From Mytilus californianus (lineage: Eukaryota > Mollusca > Bivalvia > Mytilida > Mytilidae): 64,000 nt of DNA. The notes beneath the pieces are model-generated. The model saw only the letters and a list, made by a program, of their open reading frames with translations, ran no database searches and was not told the origin of the DNA. The position numbers and the translations under genes are program-made. Location of the stretch: NCBI RefSeq assembly GCF_021869535.1, contig NW_026262593.1, positions 60,410,318 through 60,474,317 on the forward strand. Direction: 5' to 3'. Positions 32,871-45,664 of the stretch are shown here, piece by piece. Within the stretch, counting starts at the first letter, position 1; each line of letters starts with the position of its first letter.

Positions 32871-33524
32871 GTTTAATGCAAAGAAGAAATGAGCATCAGA
32901 CTAAGCACGTGTTGAATAACTATGAATTAAATCATCAAAGACTGATAAAAGAATGATAATTGAACATTCCAAAAGGTTGTGGAGTGGTTAAGCGGGATCG
33001 AGCATTGTCCCCTTTTAATTCGCGAATAAGATGGCTACACCTGCTAGAATACCATGATTACAACAAACCCCTGCAGGATTTTCTCAACTTCTGTCGAGTA
33101 CACGAAAACCAGTCATGAAGAAGCTTTGATCATTTACAACAAATATAAATGCTTGTGTTTGTCTTCCTGGCTAGTGACTTTTTTAATCTCTTTTTCGCTT
33201 GTTTTGTATATTTTGTAAATAGTTATTGTTAATGTTATCTCTGTACCGATGTTATGCATTGACGTTATGAGAATAAAGATATACAACTCTTAGGAAGATT
33301 ATTTGACAAAAGAAAAAAGGTGGCAATGGGGGCTAACCGTATCTACTCTAACTCGGTTTAGGTTATAGTCAATGAGCTTTTCATCTATCACAAACAATTA
33401 TGTCAACTGGAATACAGTCAACATGGGAAATCTATTATAATTGATAAGATTTCAATTAGAAGCTAGGCAATTTAGGGAATTTTTCAATTAGAATCAATTT
33501 TCGTTAAAAAAACCCAAACTATGA

Positions 33525-33552
33525 TAGATATAAGAAGATGTGGTATGAGCCT
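33525..33552 (+). mobile_element. 28-bp stub of family A
   Basis: TGATAGATATAAGAAGATGTGGTATGAG is the exact terminal sequence of the recent A subfamily (26523, 44333), then unrelated sequence follows. It is an extreme truncation to the element end. Confidence 0.75.
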
Positions 33553-33559
33553 GTTCCTA

Positions 33560-34945
33560 ACATGAATATATTATTTTCATTTGACGTGAAATATTAGCAG
33601 TCAATCATTTTAAAGCATGTACAATAATTATATGTGTCAATGTTACACGAAGAATACATATCTTCAATCATTTCATGTCATTTCAACCTATTGTCATTCG
33701 ACATGCATAAAAACATTGATTGACCCATCTTATTGAGATATGAGTTAAAATATGAATAATACAATATGTCCAATTTCAGTGCAATATAGCTTGCAATTTT
33801 TTTTTTCGAAATATAATTCATGTAAAAAGAATATTGCATTCATACTTCTATAAGTACTTTTAATATATTTTGTCTTCTATAGTCGATTTATATTATAGAT
33901 TGTCCAAAACAATAATCTGAATGAACGGTGACAGCGATGAGCCATGCTTTGGTAAAATAACAGCTTATCATAGGAGTAACGTTTTAAATAAATCTTTCTT
34001 TCAGGAATTACCAAGATATTTCTGATATATCTGCTACATTTAAATACTAAAACAATTGGTGTAGTGGTTGTAATAAGCACATTTATTGGTTACTGGTAAA
34101 ATCCATTAGAACTGAACAGTGAAACAACATGTGGCGTATATGAGATTCGTATAATTTGGATCATCAGCTGATCATGCAACTTAGCACTGCCATAGACCAT
34201 GTGGTCGTTTTATCTAAGGCACTGACTACTCATCTTTTGTAGGGTGTGGGGGATATTTTTTTAGATAGTTTTGTTTATTCTAAATTTCTTTAAAAAATAA
34301 TTTGTTACAGAAGAGACGCGAAAACATAGAGTGTTTCCTTTGAAAATGAAGGGGAAAAAATGGAGTTCATTTATGATTTAAGTAAAAAAATGTGTTTGTC
34401 CAGAGAAAAAGCTCATCCATACAGACACACACATTTGAAAGGCCAGTTCCTAAGTAGATACAAATATTTTCAGGAGAAATTGTTCGACTCAATCTCATTT
34501 ACCTACTTAACATTTCTATTTGACACAGTGAAGTTAATTAAAATATTTTTGGTCTTAATTGGAACGAAAACTAAGAAATTTATGATAATTTATAATAATA
34601 CCGCTATTAAAGCATGTGGACATTAATACTGTAATGTTTGGCATGCGACAAGGATATCCGGTTTACTCTAATTTATTAGACAAAACAGTAACCCGAATAA
34701 TTATCTCTCTCTCCGTGATCGACTCCCCCCACTCGCGTTAATGTCACCGGAGACTAGCGGAATATAATGACTGAACTATTCGGGTTAACAATACAGTATA
34801 ATTTAAAAAAAAAATGAAAATAATGTTATAACTAATGTCAATGATAAATGTCAATGAAGACCAAAATATTACTGCATATATTTGCTGATCTAAAATTTCT
34901 CCAGAAAATTCAACACATTTAAAGAAAAATTGAAAATGGAAATGG
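33560..34945. other. stretch without recognised gene
   Basis: AT-rich. The 88-codon ORF at 34360-34626 has no recognisable motif and composition like its surroundings. Confidence 0.35.
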
Positions 34946-34949
34946 GGAA

Positions 34950-35230
34950 TGTGTCAAAGAGACAACAACCCGACCATAGAACAGACAACAGCAGAAGGTC
35001 ACCAACAGGTCTTCAATGCAGCGAGAAATTCCCGCACCCGGAGGCGTCCTTCAGCTGGCCCCTAAACAAATATATATACTAGTTCAGTGATAATGAACGC
35101 CATACTAATCTCCAAATTGTACACAAGAAACTAAAATTAAAAATAATACAAGACTAACAAAGGCTAGAGGCTCCTGACTTGGGACAGGCGCAAAAATGCG
35201 GCGGGGTTAAACATGTTTATGAGATGTTTA
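34950..35230 (+). repeat. dispersed family K
   Basis: GGGGAATGTGTCAAAGAGACAACAACCCGACC, AGAAGGTCACCAACAGGTC-TTC, AATTCCCGCACCCGGAGGCG, GGCTCCTGACTTGGGACAGGC, GGGGTTAAACATGTTTATG. The last part is shared with family A. Confidence 0.8.
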
Positions 35231-35234
35231 AAGT

Positions 35235-36320
35235 ACATGCTTAATTATCAATTATTAAACATCATTACATTTAAAGTATATAAATAACTACTAATATATA
35301 TCTAATAATTAAAGGATGACCGCAGGTCCATAAATTTGTCGCTATTTATACATTTATTAATGATCATGTAAAAAACTATGCATGTATCATTGTGTAGCTC
35401 ATTGTTTGGTTTACATAAAAAACCGAAGTACAAAGTTTTAGATCAACAAATATATGCGGAGTAAATAAATGATTAATAAATAAATAAGTGGAATATGATA
35501 ATTGAAATCAAGCGATTGACAAAGTACTAGATATTTTCATAACTCACCGAACGATACACGTGTAAATAGCTTTGCTTGGACAAATATTTGTACGAAAATG
35601 ACGAATTTACCAATTTCCTAATATACGAAGTAGTTACCAGGTGAAAACAATTATAAATTAAAGTTAGTATCATTGTGGTAATTATAGAAACTTGACAATT
35701 CCATTATGAATACAAATTACAAACTACAAACACTTCTTTGTATTAAACTGTAGATCATAACTATTGACAAGTTACACTAGGAAATACTCATGGAGTAAGG
35801 AATACTTAAACCTCAATTCCAAAGAATAAATTATCTAATAAATAACTATAAGCGACACACAAGGAACTTCCAAAACATAATGATATTACGTGTTTTAAAT
35901 TGGGTACAGACCACCTTTCATACATATATTTTCAAATTCAAACAAACCTTACCTTCAGTCCGAAAAATTTAAAAGTTCCATTTCATAAACATTGTTATAA
36001 TAAACTTTCCTATCACATTGGGAAAACCTCTTAATTGAAGCAGAAATGTAACACCAACTGAATCGAATAAGTCTGTTTGCTCATTAGTTACGCTTCGTTA
36101 CTTGCAGGTAAGGATGTTAACTTCTTGACGGCCTTGTTGTTCTTTACAGACACATTCATGTAGCCTTTACATATCATTGATGTTACATTTTTTTTAGGTA
36201 TTTGTCCATACCACGGGATTGTCCCAAGATGATGCATGAGGTCCAATATAAGGTTGACTGATATCAGCAGGGTCGATAAGGAATATGATTTTGTATAATC
36301 TATTTTGCACACATTTCGGT
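35235..36320. other. stretch without confirmed gene
   Basis: The minus-strand frame 36312-36088 (74 codons, with KNVTSMICKGYMNVSVKNN) looks somewhat protein-like but has no splice or family support; left unassigned. Confidence 0.3.
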
Positions 36321-36339
36321 AGTTGGTATGGACTTTGAA

Positions 36340-36478
36340 CAGGTATATATGATGTTCAGAACATCATATATGACAGGAAAGATTTTTAAGAGAGAAGATG
36401 AAAGTCGCTTGGCGAAGGAAATTTCTTCCCAAGACGTTTATATTCTACAAATACACCCTGAACATCATATATATTTGT
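36340..36478. repeat. 27-bp palindrome and a third copy nearby
   Basis: ATATATGATGTTC, one base, then GAACATCATATAT at about 36344-36370. TGAACATCATATATAT recurs at 36460. The palindrome could form a hairpin. Confidence 0.8.
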
Positions 36479-36604
36479 TTAACTACACCGCTTATCAATA
36501 GATATGGTTAAGTTAAACATTTGAAAGTTATTTCCATTAGTCTCCGTTATTCAGACGTTAAAAAAAAAGCCGTATTTAAAAAAGCGCAAACATGATCATA
36601 CATC

Positions 36605-36780
36605 TACCGCATAGGCAGATCCAGGGGGATGGGGCAGGGGGGCCCGCCCCCCCCTTTTCGTGGGAAAAATTTGGTTGATTATATAGGGAATCACTGAAGC
36701 ATGACTGGAGCGGCCCTCCCCCCTTAGGTCAGTCAGCGGGTCCCCTTATGAAAAGTTCTGGATCCGCCACTGTGTAACCT
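36605..36780. repeat. dispersed family L
   Basis: GGCAGATCCAGGGGGATGGGG on the left and GTTCTGGATCCGCCACTG on the right form inverted ends; C- and G-rich interior. Related to 42455-42640. Confidence 0.65.
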
Positions 36781-37274
36781 GAAGGGTAAAAAAGCATATT
36801 CGTTTCTGGCAAGTACTACGACGGAAAGGATAGAACAGAAATATCCTTGTTAATATTATTGTGACCACAGCAGAGTGACCACAGCAGTGGTAAAACATGA
36901 ACGAAATTATGGCACGCCGTTCTCGTCAAAATTCTGTTTAGAGCACTCAACAAAAGCTACATACTGAGACTACAACACATACACACAACTAAATTTAAAA
37001 ATATCCAGCTAGAGTTGAAATTTAAAGACACAGATTTCAAAAATACAAAGCTAGATGCAGAACAGGCAACTAAGTTTATAAGCAACACAGGTATATTTAT
37101 GACACACCAATATATTTGAAAAGTACACATCTTGATAACATGCGACTTCAGTTAGCGCATCTCATTAATCTTGTCTTGTTTAGTCAGTATCTGAACTTCT
37201 ACCGCGTTTTATTTCTGGCGTTCGGAACTCATCGGACTTTTGAGTAAAAATGCGCGGGAATGAGCTACAACGTG

Positions 37275-37465
37275 AAAGTGATTGATTGTTGATGTTTAAT
37301 GCCACTTTCAGCACTGTTGGCTATTTCGTGGCTGTCATGTTTTTTGGTGGAAGCAGCCGGAGTGGCTAACTGAGAGAACCGCCATCGTTCGGCAGGAAAA
37401 CTAACAATTTTAATTCAATTAAGATTGGAGTCGAACGCACCTGCCACACGTGTGCTCGAACTCAC
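37275..37465 (+). repeat. dispersed family N
   Basis: GATGTTTAATGCCACTTTCAGCACTGTTGGC, GGTGGAAGCAGCCGGAGTGGC, ATTGGAGTCGAACGCACCTGCC. Confidence 0.65.
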
Positions 37466-37884
37466 AACTAACGTAGGGTCAGTTGACCAGAAAACCTGGA
37501 CACACATGAAATAGAAGCAGTAGTTCAGCCTTCCTTTGCTCTGTATGAATATTAATGAGATGTGGTAAATGCCGTGGAAGAATTTTAGTTGGGTAAAATT
37601 CATATTCAAGTTGCGTATGTTTTAAATCTAGTTGCATCTGTTAAATATTCTAATAGACCTAGCCGTGTGATTTTGAAATCTAGCTGTATATTCTAAATTA
37701 TGCTGTGTAATTTGAAAAGATGTGTTCTTTCCAAATCTAGGTGTGAATTTATAAATCTAGCTAACAGTGTGTATTTCAAAATCAAGCTGCTGTGTGTTTT
37801 CAAAATCGGACATTTTATTTTTTTGCTGCAAAGTGTGCATTTTTTGTTCAGCGTTTTAAAGTTTTGACCGGAACGGTGTTTCAT

Positions 37885-38075
37885 CTTTACGAAACTCATC
37901 ACTGTGTAGCATCACCACCGGATGTAGGTACCCCGAAGCAAAGAAACAATGATAACAAAAAGTATCTATTTTATTTCTCCGCTTTATTTACATGAATTTA
38001 TAGTGAAAACAATAGTTTATTCCGGAATACAGTGTTGTTCAAGCTTAAATATGATATGTTAAGTTTGTTATAAAC
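37885..38075 (+). mobile_element. dispersed family H, left outer copy
   Basis: CACTGTGTAGCATCACCACCGGATGTAGG, GTATCTATTTTATTTCTCCGC, AACAATAGTTTATTCCGGAATACAGTGTTG. Its reverse complement lies at 39670-39900. Confidence 0.8.
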
Positions 38076-38149
38076 GAAAACGTCAAATGAATAGTTGAAG
38101 GATAAACGTGTTTTAACCAGATTGAAATCGTTGCATGCTTTTTTGAACA

Positions 38150-38705
38150 GAGTAACCCTAATTAGTAGCTACATTATTAAGAATCAGCATAATAAAACTT
38201 TACTTGTCAGTAAAACGTAGAATATAATGAAAATAAGAAGAATTTGACCTTACCAGACTTCACAATTTGTTTTTTCCACCACTTTGGGTACCTATATCCG
38301 GTGGTGGTGCTACAGTGTTCATCTGATCAAAGAAAATGCTAGTGCACGAAATATAAACTAGCTCTCTACCAATCAAAATCCAAGATACCTATAAAAGGTG
38401 TAATTAAAATTGAAAAAAAACCAAAACCATCTTAGCGTCTAATATTTATTTGATTGTTATACATATTAACCCTAATAGCACGAAACTACAATTAATTTTG
38501 TAGTGCTCTTCATATTTAATCAGACGGTAAAACCCACTGCGTAGCATCACCCCGGATATAGGTACCCCCGAAGCGGCGGAAAAAACAAGTATGAAGTCAA
38601 GTAAGGTCAAATTCTTCTTATTTTCATTATAGTCTACGTTTTACTGACAAGTATAGTTTTGTGGTACTGATTCCTAATAATGTAGCTACTATACTAGTCA
38701 ACAAA
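38150..38705. mobile_element. family H long inverted repeat
   Basis: Left arm (about 38160-38325) runs AGTAGCTACATTATTAAGAATC, TTACTTGTCAGTAAAACGTAG, AATATAATGAAAATAAGAAG, AATTTGACCTTAC, GGGTACCTATATCCGG. The right arm (about 38538-38700) is its reverse complement, with about 200 bases between. Confidence 0.88.
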
Positions 38706-39149
38706 AGAAACGATACAAGGCAATGTATTTTCCATATATAATGAAATTAGATACGCTGTACCAAGGTAAATAAGTGCCTAATGGGTCTAATGTTTACAGA
38801 GTGTTATTTTCTTATCAAAACCATTGATTTAAGGCAAATACGCGATTTTTTTGTTGGCAATTTTTGTTATTTCAAAAATCGTATTTTCACCCAAAATTCC
38901 AAAATTGATATCAGAACTTAAAACTTTAAACGTAAACATGGTCTGCTTAAAATTTTGAATGCCTATGCAGATATTTGAATACTTAATTCACATCTTCGAA
39001 ATAAAGTGCCGACTTTTGTCAACATTTTCCGCAAAATAAATCTGACCCCTGTGTTCAATAACACGGTATTTTCTCACTTTCCAATTTGGTCAGATTCTTT
39101 TACTCATATGCACTTGCTTTGCAACTGAATGTTTTTCACTGAATAATTT

Positions 39150-39515
39150 AACAGTTTTTCTTATTTATTATATTTAATGATAAATTAGAGTTCAAACTTG
39201 TGTGACGTCCGGTCAGAATGGGGACGTTAAATCCGATGCCTCGTGTAAAGAGAGTGCCACGCTTTTTGCACGTTAAGAACCCTTGCAACAACTCTTTGAG
39301 GGGTCTGTAGGTGACCTGTTGCAAGGCTAAATTTCTGTCCCTATCCAATATACCCTCATTTCCCGTGGCAGTCTAAATTTCTCCGACCTTATTCCCGTAA
39401 GCCCTTATTACAGAACCTACCTATTGTACTTATTGTTAACTTGTTCTCGTCCTGAATATGCATGAAGTATTTGCCATTGGACGTTAAGCATCCAACAATC
39501 AATCAATCAATCATC
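39150..39515 (-). repeat. dispersed family E
   Basis: GACGTCCGGTCAGAATGGGG, AATCCGATGCCTCGTGTAAAGAG, GAACCCTTGCAACAACTCTTTG, GGTGACCTGTTGCAAGGC, CTCGTCCTGAATATGCATG, GGACGTTAAGCATCCAACAATC. Near full length; flanked by an AATC tetranucleotide run. Confidence 0.85.
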
Positions 39516-39669
39516 AAACTTGTGTGTCGTTACTTTTGTTGACTAGTATATTTAGAACTGAATATGATGTTTTGATAATTGGCTTCCTTTCTCTTTAAAT
39601 CGTAAGAATCGGACGGGGTGGTACCTGTTGACAGAAGCATGCAACAAGTTCAAACTTGTTAAAACAGGA

Positions 39670-39900
39670 TTATCGTTCGATTATTCAAAGTTATAAATCA
39701 TATTTAAGCTTAAACAACACTGTATTGCGAAATAAACTATTGTTTTCACTAGAAAGCGGATAAATTGTACGGCGTATAGTTTTTTTACTGTACGGGGAAT
39801 AGAATAGATACTTTTTTGCTATCATTTTTTTTTTTGCTTTGGGGAGGGGAATACCTTTATCCGGTCGTGAAGCTACACAGTGAAACCAGTATCTAAAATA
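39670..39900 (-). mobile_element. dispersed family H, right outer copy
   Basis: Reverse complement of 37885-38075: ATCATATTTAAGCTTAAACAACACTG, AATAAACTATTGTTTTCACT, TATCCGGTCGTGAAGCTACACAGTG. Confidence 0.8.
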
Positions 39901-40327
39901 TGAAGAGAATTCCAAGATCAGAAAATTCATCTCAGTTAACTGCAATTAAAACAATTTTACATGCGTTTTACGGTGTAGTGTGCTACATTTTGGACAAATT
40001 GTAAAAGAGTTATAGAAACTTGAGCAGAGCTATCTCAAAATATGGACATTTTAATGTTAAAGGATTCTTTATTTTAGTTTGACAGCCTCAGACGTACTAA
40101 TTTTGACATTTTTCAAATGGATTAAAATTGAAATCACCACTTTCTCTTAAAACTTATGACCAATCGCAAATACAAACAAGTTTGAGTTTCTAAAAAGCAG
40201 TGGACTGCTTCGCTCTTCCCCAATTTAAGGTAATATGTGTGCATGTGGTTGTTGATTTAGTATTGGAAATGTGGTATTTTAAGATATTGATTGATATAAA
40301 ATGAATATCTTAGACTTGGAATATCAT

Positions 40328-41458
40328 TTTTAGCTCACCTGGCCCAAAGGGTCAAATGAGCTTTTCTCATCACTTGGCGTCCGTCGTCCGTCGTCCGTCG
40401 TCGTCGTCCGTCGGCGTCGTCCGTCGTCGTTAACTTTTACAAACATCTTCTCCTCTGAAACTACTAAGACAAATTTGACCAAACTTGGCCACAATCATCA
40501 TTGGGGTATCTAGTTTAAAAAAATGTGTCCGGTGACCCAGCCAAACCAACCAAGATGGCCGCCATGGCTAAAAATAGAACATAGGGGTAAAATGTAGATT
40601 TTGGCTTATATCTCTGAAACCAAAGCATTTAGAGCAAATCTGACATGGGATAAAAATGTTTATCAGGTCAAGATCTATCTGCCCTGAAATTTTCAGATGA
40701 ATCGAACAACCCGTTGTTGGGTTGCTGCCCCTGAATTGGTAATTTTAAGGAAATTTTGCCGTTTTTGGTTATTATCTTGAATTTTTGTAATCTTTTACGA
40801 AAATCTTCTTCTCTGAAACTACTAAGACAAATTTAACCAAACTTGTCCACAATCATTATTAGGGTATCTAGTTTAAAAAATATGTCCGATGACCCCGCCC
40901 GCGAACCAAGATGGCCGACATGGCTAAAAAATAGTACATAGGGTAAAATGCAGTTTTTTGCTCATATCTCTGAAACCAAAGCATTTAAAGCAAATCTGAC
41001 ATGGGGTAAAATTGTTTATCAGGTCAAGATCTATCTGCCGTGAAATTTTCAGATGAATCTGACAATCTGTTGTTGGGTTGCTGCCCCTGAATTGGTAATT
41101 TTAAGAAAATTTTGCAGCTTTTGGTTATTATCTTGAATATTATTATAGATAGAGATAAACTGTAAAGCGCAATAATGTACAGCAAAATAAGATCTACAAA
41201 TAAGTCAACATGACCAAAATTGTCAATTGACCCTTTAAGGAGTTATTGCCCTTTATAGTCAATTTTTTACAATTTTCATAAATTTCCAAGTTCATTATAG
41301 ATAGAGATAATTGTAAGCAGCAAGAATGTTCAGTAAAGTAAGATCTACAAACACATCACCATCACCAAAACACAATTTTGTCATGAATCCATCTGTGTCC
41401 TTTGTTTAATATGCACATATACCAAGGTGAGCGACACAGGCTCTTTAGAGCCTCTAGT
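40328..41458 (+). mobile_element. dispersed family G element with internal duplication
   Basis: Begins TTTAGCTCACCTGGCCCAAAGG and ends CTCTTTAGAGCCTCTAGTTTG. After a CGTCCGTCGT run (40378-40430), a ~355-bp segment starting near TTCTCCTCTGAAACTACTAAGAC occurs twice (about 40445 and 40805), each with AACCAAGATGGCCG. A third block near 41140-41340 (TTATAGATAGAGATAA) is also doubled. The opposite-strand relative is at 57790. Confidence 0.88.
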
Positions 41459-41459
41459 T

Positions 41460-42450
41460 TGTATATATATTAAGATGAACTTTTCTGAAATTTTAAACTG
41501 GCTGTTCAGTGTTTAGTTGTCAATGTGTTTTTGCGGAGTGTGGTTTTCTAGTTCTTTCAGCTGGTCAATGCATTGCGATTTTGATTGCTAGTTCTGTATA
41601 TAATTTATTTAGATATATATGAATGTTTAGGTATGTTAATAACATATAATTGTAAACAGCAATAAATATTTAGTTTCAGTGAAAATGATGTTGTCCTACT
41701 TTAAGAGTGTGCGTTATACACCCATGCTTTTAAAATTTTGTTCACTTTACTTGTTGAAAATTAAAACATTTACAAATAGACACGACTCTGGAGGTGTGCC
41801 TCTCTGGAGGTTTGCCTAGATTGGCAGAAGTTATAAAATACAGATAATGCATTTTTGTAAACATTGTATAGGAACATTGTTTAGCAAAACAAATCGTGCA
41901 TATTGCAGATTAACAAAGCAAATAAACACGTATTAATAATTGATATTTCAATATTGAATTTTAGAGTGCAATTATATGCATAATAAAACGAACATGAATT
42001 AATGACAGTTGATCGGAACTGAAATACACATAGTTAATTTTATGCCATGTGATGACTTATCCTGAGACGAGAAAAGTCTGTAATTCTTTATCTCATTTAA
42101 GCTAATAGCTGTTGCTGTATCTCAGCCGCATCATAAAGCAACCAATCAGAATCTATATGTGATAAGTAATTATTTCAAGATGGCGTGTTTATCGACTGAA
42201 ACTCATGAATAGCTCTGCACCGTGATGCGAAGCAAAAAACATTAAGCAGTGAATTGAGAAGGTATATGAAGGAAAATATGCAAGTAATACACTGTCCACA
42301 TTAGGGACTATATTCGAAACTCAAAGGACAATGGTCTGGGATCACATAGTTTTAAAAATGATGATTGGTTTTATCGGACCAATGTGCTATTCATATGCAC
42401 ATACTACTGTTTATCTGTTAAAACTAAAGCTTTGGGCGATACAAAACCAG
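41460..42450. other. stretch without recognised gene
   Basis: AT-rich. CAACCAATCAGAATCTATATG at 42139 resembles repeat-associated sequence also hinted at 60920; nothing coding. Confidence 0.35.
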
Positions 42451-42454
42451 GAGT

Positions 42455-42640
42455 CAAGGGCGGATCCAGGATTTTTGAAAAGGGGGTCTTCATTTCATAA
42501 AATTAAAGTAATATAGGATATATAAAAAAAAAATCGACGTTTTTATGCTAAAGAATGACATATTTTCCAATCAAAAAGTGGGCGTACGACCTACCGGTAT
42601 TTGTCCCCCCCCCCCCTGAATTCGCCTGTTGGAATAATGC
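42455..42640. repeat. dispersed family L
   Basis: AAGGGCGGATCCAGGATTTTTG, AAAAGGGGGTC, GGGCGTACGACC, a C11 run and CTGAATTCGCCTG. Similar ends to 36605. Confidence 0.6.
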
Positions 42641-42689
42641 ACATATTTGGTGCTTATTAAGGGTCTATTAAGGATAGGCAGTCAAACTA

Positions 42690-43018
42690 TTGTCTCAATC
42701 TATGGGAAGGGTTAAACGCTGAACAAACATATTTAATCCCGCCTCATTCTTTATTTTTTTTCCCAATTCAGAAGTCTGTTATTTGTAGGTTGTCCTTGGT
42801 TGCCGTCTGTCATATTTGTTTATTGTTAATTGTTTAAGCACAAATCTGACCGTTGGTTTTCTCTTTTAAATTTTGTATGAGCCGTTTAAAGCTTACTACA
42901 TGGTATGAATTTTGCTCATTGTTGACGGTCGCACGTTGTTCTTTAGTTGTTTACAATCTCGTCGTGTGGTCACTGGTTGATAGTTTACTCATTGGCAATC
43001 ATTACGCATCTTCTGATT
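42690..43018 (-). mobile_element. dispersed family A copy, decayed
   Basis: AAACATATTTAATCCCGCCTC, TTGTAGGTTGTCCTTGGTTGC, ATTGTTGACGGTCGCACG, TTTACTCATTGGCAATCATTACGCATCTTC. Confidence 0.75.
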
Positions 43019-43019
43019 T

Positions 43020-44330
43020 TAATATATCATGATTTGCCAGAAACACACGTCGTATCGTCTCATAGTTTAGAGCATATACTATCTACGAAAACCGTCAGAC
43101 AAAATAATTGTATGCCAGTCATGTATTCTTCTTCTAGCCTATTCACATAAATGTAAAATGTTATTGTATTAAGCCATGTCACAAACATGTAGCCTGATTT
43201 CAGAACTGAAAACATGCCTGTAAAATATTATATTTAAGGATTTTAAATCATTTCTTAAAATGTAGGTGTCAGTTTTTAATTGTGATATTTTTGTCCAAAT
43301 GTGTAAGTGTATTGCTAACGAGATAAGCATTTGTATGAAATTTATGTTCAAGGAAGTCAACATTTATACTCGTTTGTAAGTAATTATCAGGTTATAGGCT
43401 CGGGTAATGAATCAGAGATTGAATTGTTGCTGAGACACCAGGAACATATCAGAAGCCATTGATTTTCCGTAACGGTCAACAAAAATCTGAATGTGTCCAT
43501 ACAATTTTTGAAAAGAGAAACCCTTGAATCAAAGAAATTATGAACTTAAAAATCGTATGAGTTAGGCGATATCTACTCCATGAACAAGTGCTGCTTGAAT
43601 TTGCTGCAGAAAATGGAAAGCTTCCAATGATTTATCTTCTTTATGCACATTCTCAAAACGTCCGGAAAGAATCGTTACCAAGAAACTCAAAACGTCCGGA
43701 AAGAATCGATTTTGTCGTTACCAAAGAAACTCAAAACGCCCGGAAAGAATCGACCTTAGTCGTTACCAAATAAAATATCTACTTCGAAGAGACATGTTTT
43801 TCAGAGTGAGACTTTATGGCAATGACATTTCTATTTTCGATTTTTAACCGCAAAGTATTCAAAAGATCGACACCCATAGAAATTATCAACCGTTGGAAAA
43901 AATATGATGATTATAGCAAGTGCTACCCATGAATAAGGAATATTAAAACTGGTCTCATCTATGAGCATAACTTGACCTATCCTTTTTGATTCGGAATTTT
44001 GGCATACTATTTGAGTCTATTTTTGTCTTTCGAACAGATATATTCCACTGAATATACATTTTTCTGAAATCACACCAAATTATCAAGCAATCCTGAAAAT
44101 TAAGTACTAGTAAATGAAGTACTATAAAACAGTTGCGGAGGAGAATTAGTTATAATAAAGTTATTTGAAAGAGACTTATTACATATTTTTAGAGACACTA
44201 TTTGTTTATAACTGTATTTTACTTTCATTTTGTGTCCCACTTAAGAAGAGTTTAGGAATAGCTCTATTATCATGATTATAGGCAGGTAAATAAACTGGTT
44301 ATACTTCTTTTTTCAGACTTCACAGTTATG
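43020..44330. other. stretch with one small tandem repeat
   Basis: At 43650-43772 a CTCAAAACGTCCGGAAAGAATCG unit with GTTACCAA occurs three times, 33-45 bases apart. No supported gene; the 61-codon ORF across it is repeat-driven. Confidence 0.5.
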
Positions 44331-44332
44331 TT

Positions 44333-44720
44333 AATAGATATAAGAAGATGTGGTATGAGTGCCAATGAGACAACTCTCCATCCAAGTCAAAATTTATAAA
44401 AGTAAACCATTATAGGTCACAGTACGGTCTTCAACACGGAGCCTTGGCTCACACCGAACAGTAAGCTATAAAGGGCCCCAAAAAATTACTAGTGTAAAAC
44501 CATTCAAACGGGAAAACCAACGGTCTAATCTATATAAAAAACGAGAAACGAGAAACACTTATGAACCACATCAACAAACGACAACTACTGAACATCAGAT
44601 TCCTGACTTAGGACAGGTGCAAACAAATGCAGCGGGTTTAAACGTTTTAATGGTACCAAACCTTCACCCTTTTTCTGAAACAATAATGTAACATAACAAC
44701 ATAGAAAGACACACTATAAA
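44333..44720 (+). mobile_element. dispersed family A copy (recent subfamily, longer)
   Basis: Starts ATAGATATAAGAAGATGTGG and ends at GTAACATAACAACATAGAAAGAC. The shared part is nearly identical to 26523-26815, and it extends about 90 bases further into the retroelement. Confidence 0.9.
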
Positions 44721-44724
44721 ATAT

Positions 44725-45660
44725 CAACTGAAATAGCTTAACTTAATCAAAGGACATATTAACACCATTGAAACATGAATTCATTTTTTTTTTAATTTGA
44801 CTGTAACGATCTTTTCTAATTTGGTATTTTTTGTTAGGCAGGACATGAATGTAATATTTGCCAATGCACATGAAGCAGTCAGAAATAATTAATTTTACTC
44901 GTCTTTATCTACGTGTATATAAATTCTAAAAGTACATACCGGAACAATTAACATTTATAAAAACAGATTGTTACATACCCTTCCACAGCACCTGAGTTTT
45001 GGTGGGTTTTTTTGCGGAATTGCTATTTTTAGTTTCTTTTGGCAGTGTTGTTATCTGTTTTCTACCATTTATACTTTGTGATTGCCCACCCACTAAGCAT
45101 CTTATGCCCCATTTATACGTCCGAAAACGTCTTTGCCACATTCATGTCAAGGACAGAATTTTTAGAATTACTTTGTTCAAAGAGTGATTTTCAGAAGAAA
45201 AAAAATTGTCACATAACCTAGAACTGAACTGTATGATTAATAGGATAGATGATCATAGATAATAAAAATCAACTAACTTAATTCTGTTATATTCCTCAAA
45301 CAAATCATGAAGCAGAGGTATTCTTCGTTTGAAATATACTTTGATTGATAGCTGGGCGGATACAAACATTGTTTTTATTTACACAGGAAGTAAATGTTAC
45401 TATGCAGACATGCTTCCATGCAAAGAAGAAATAAACACCTTACCTGTTGTGTTCTTATTTTTACACCCCTAAGTAATCCATTATATATTTCTTTCATAAT
45501 TCATAGAACTACATAACTATGCAGCTAATTAGCACAAAATTGTAATAACAGCCATAATATTCTATTTTATCTGGTCACAATCTTTTCCCTCCAAAATTAT
45601 GTTATATACAGAACAAAGGACTGTCTACTAAATAATTAAAAATCCTGCAGCAGAATAAAG
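44725..45660. other. stretch without recognised gene
   Basis: AT-rich. The short ORFs at 44999-45221 have no recognisable motif. Confidence 0.35.
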
Positions 45661-45664
45661 AAAA

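Noticed and set aside
36088..36312. 74-codon minus-strand ORF (KNVTSMICKGYMNV)
   Set aside because: Protein-like in places but no family match and no convincing splice sites; left unassigned.
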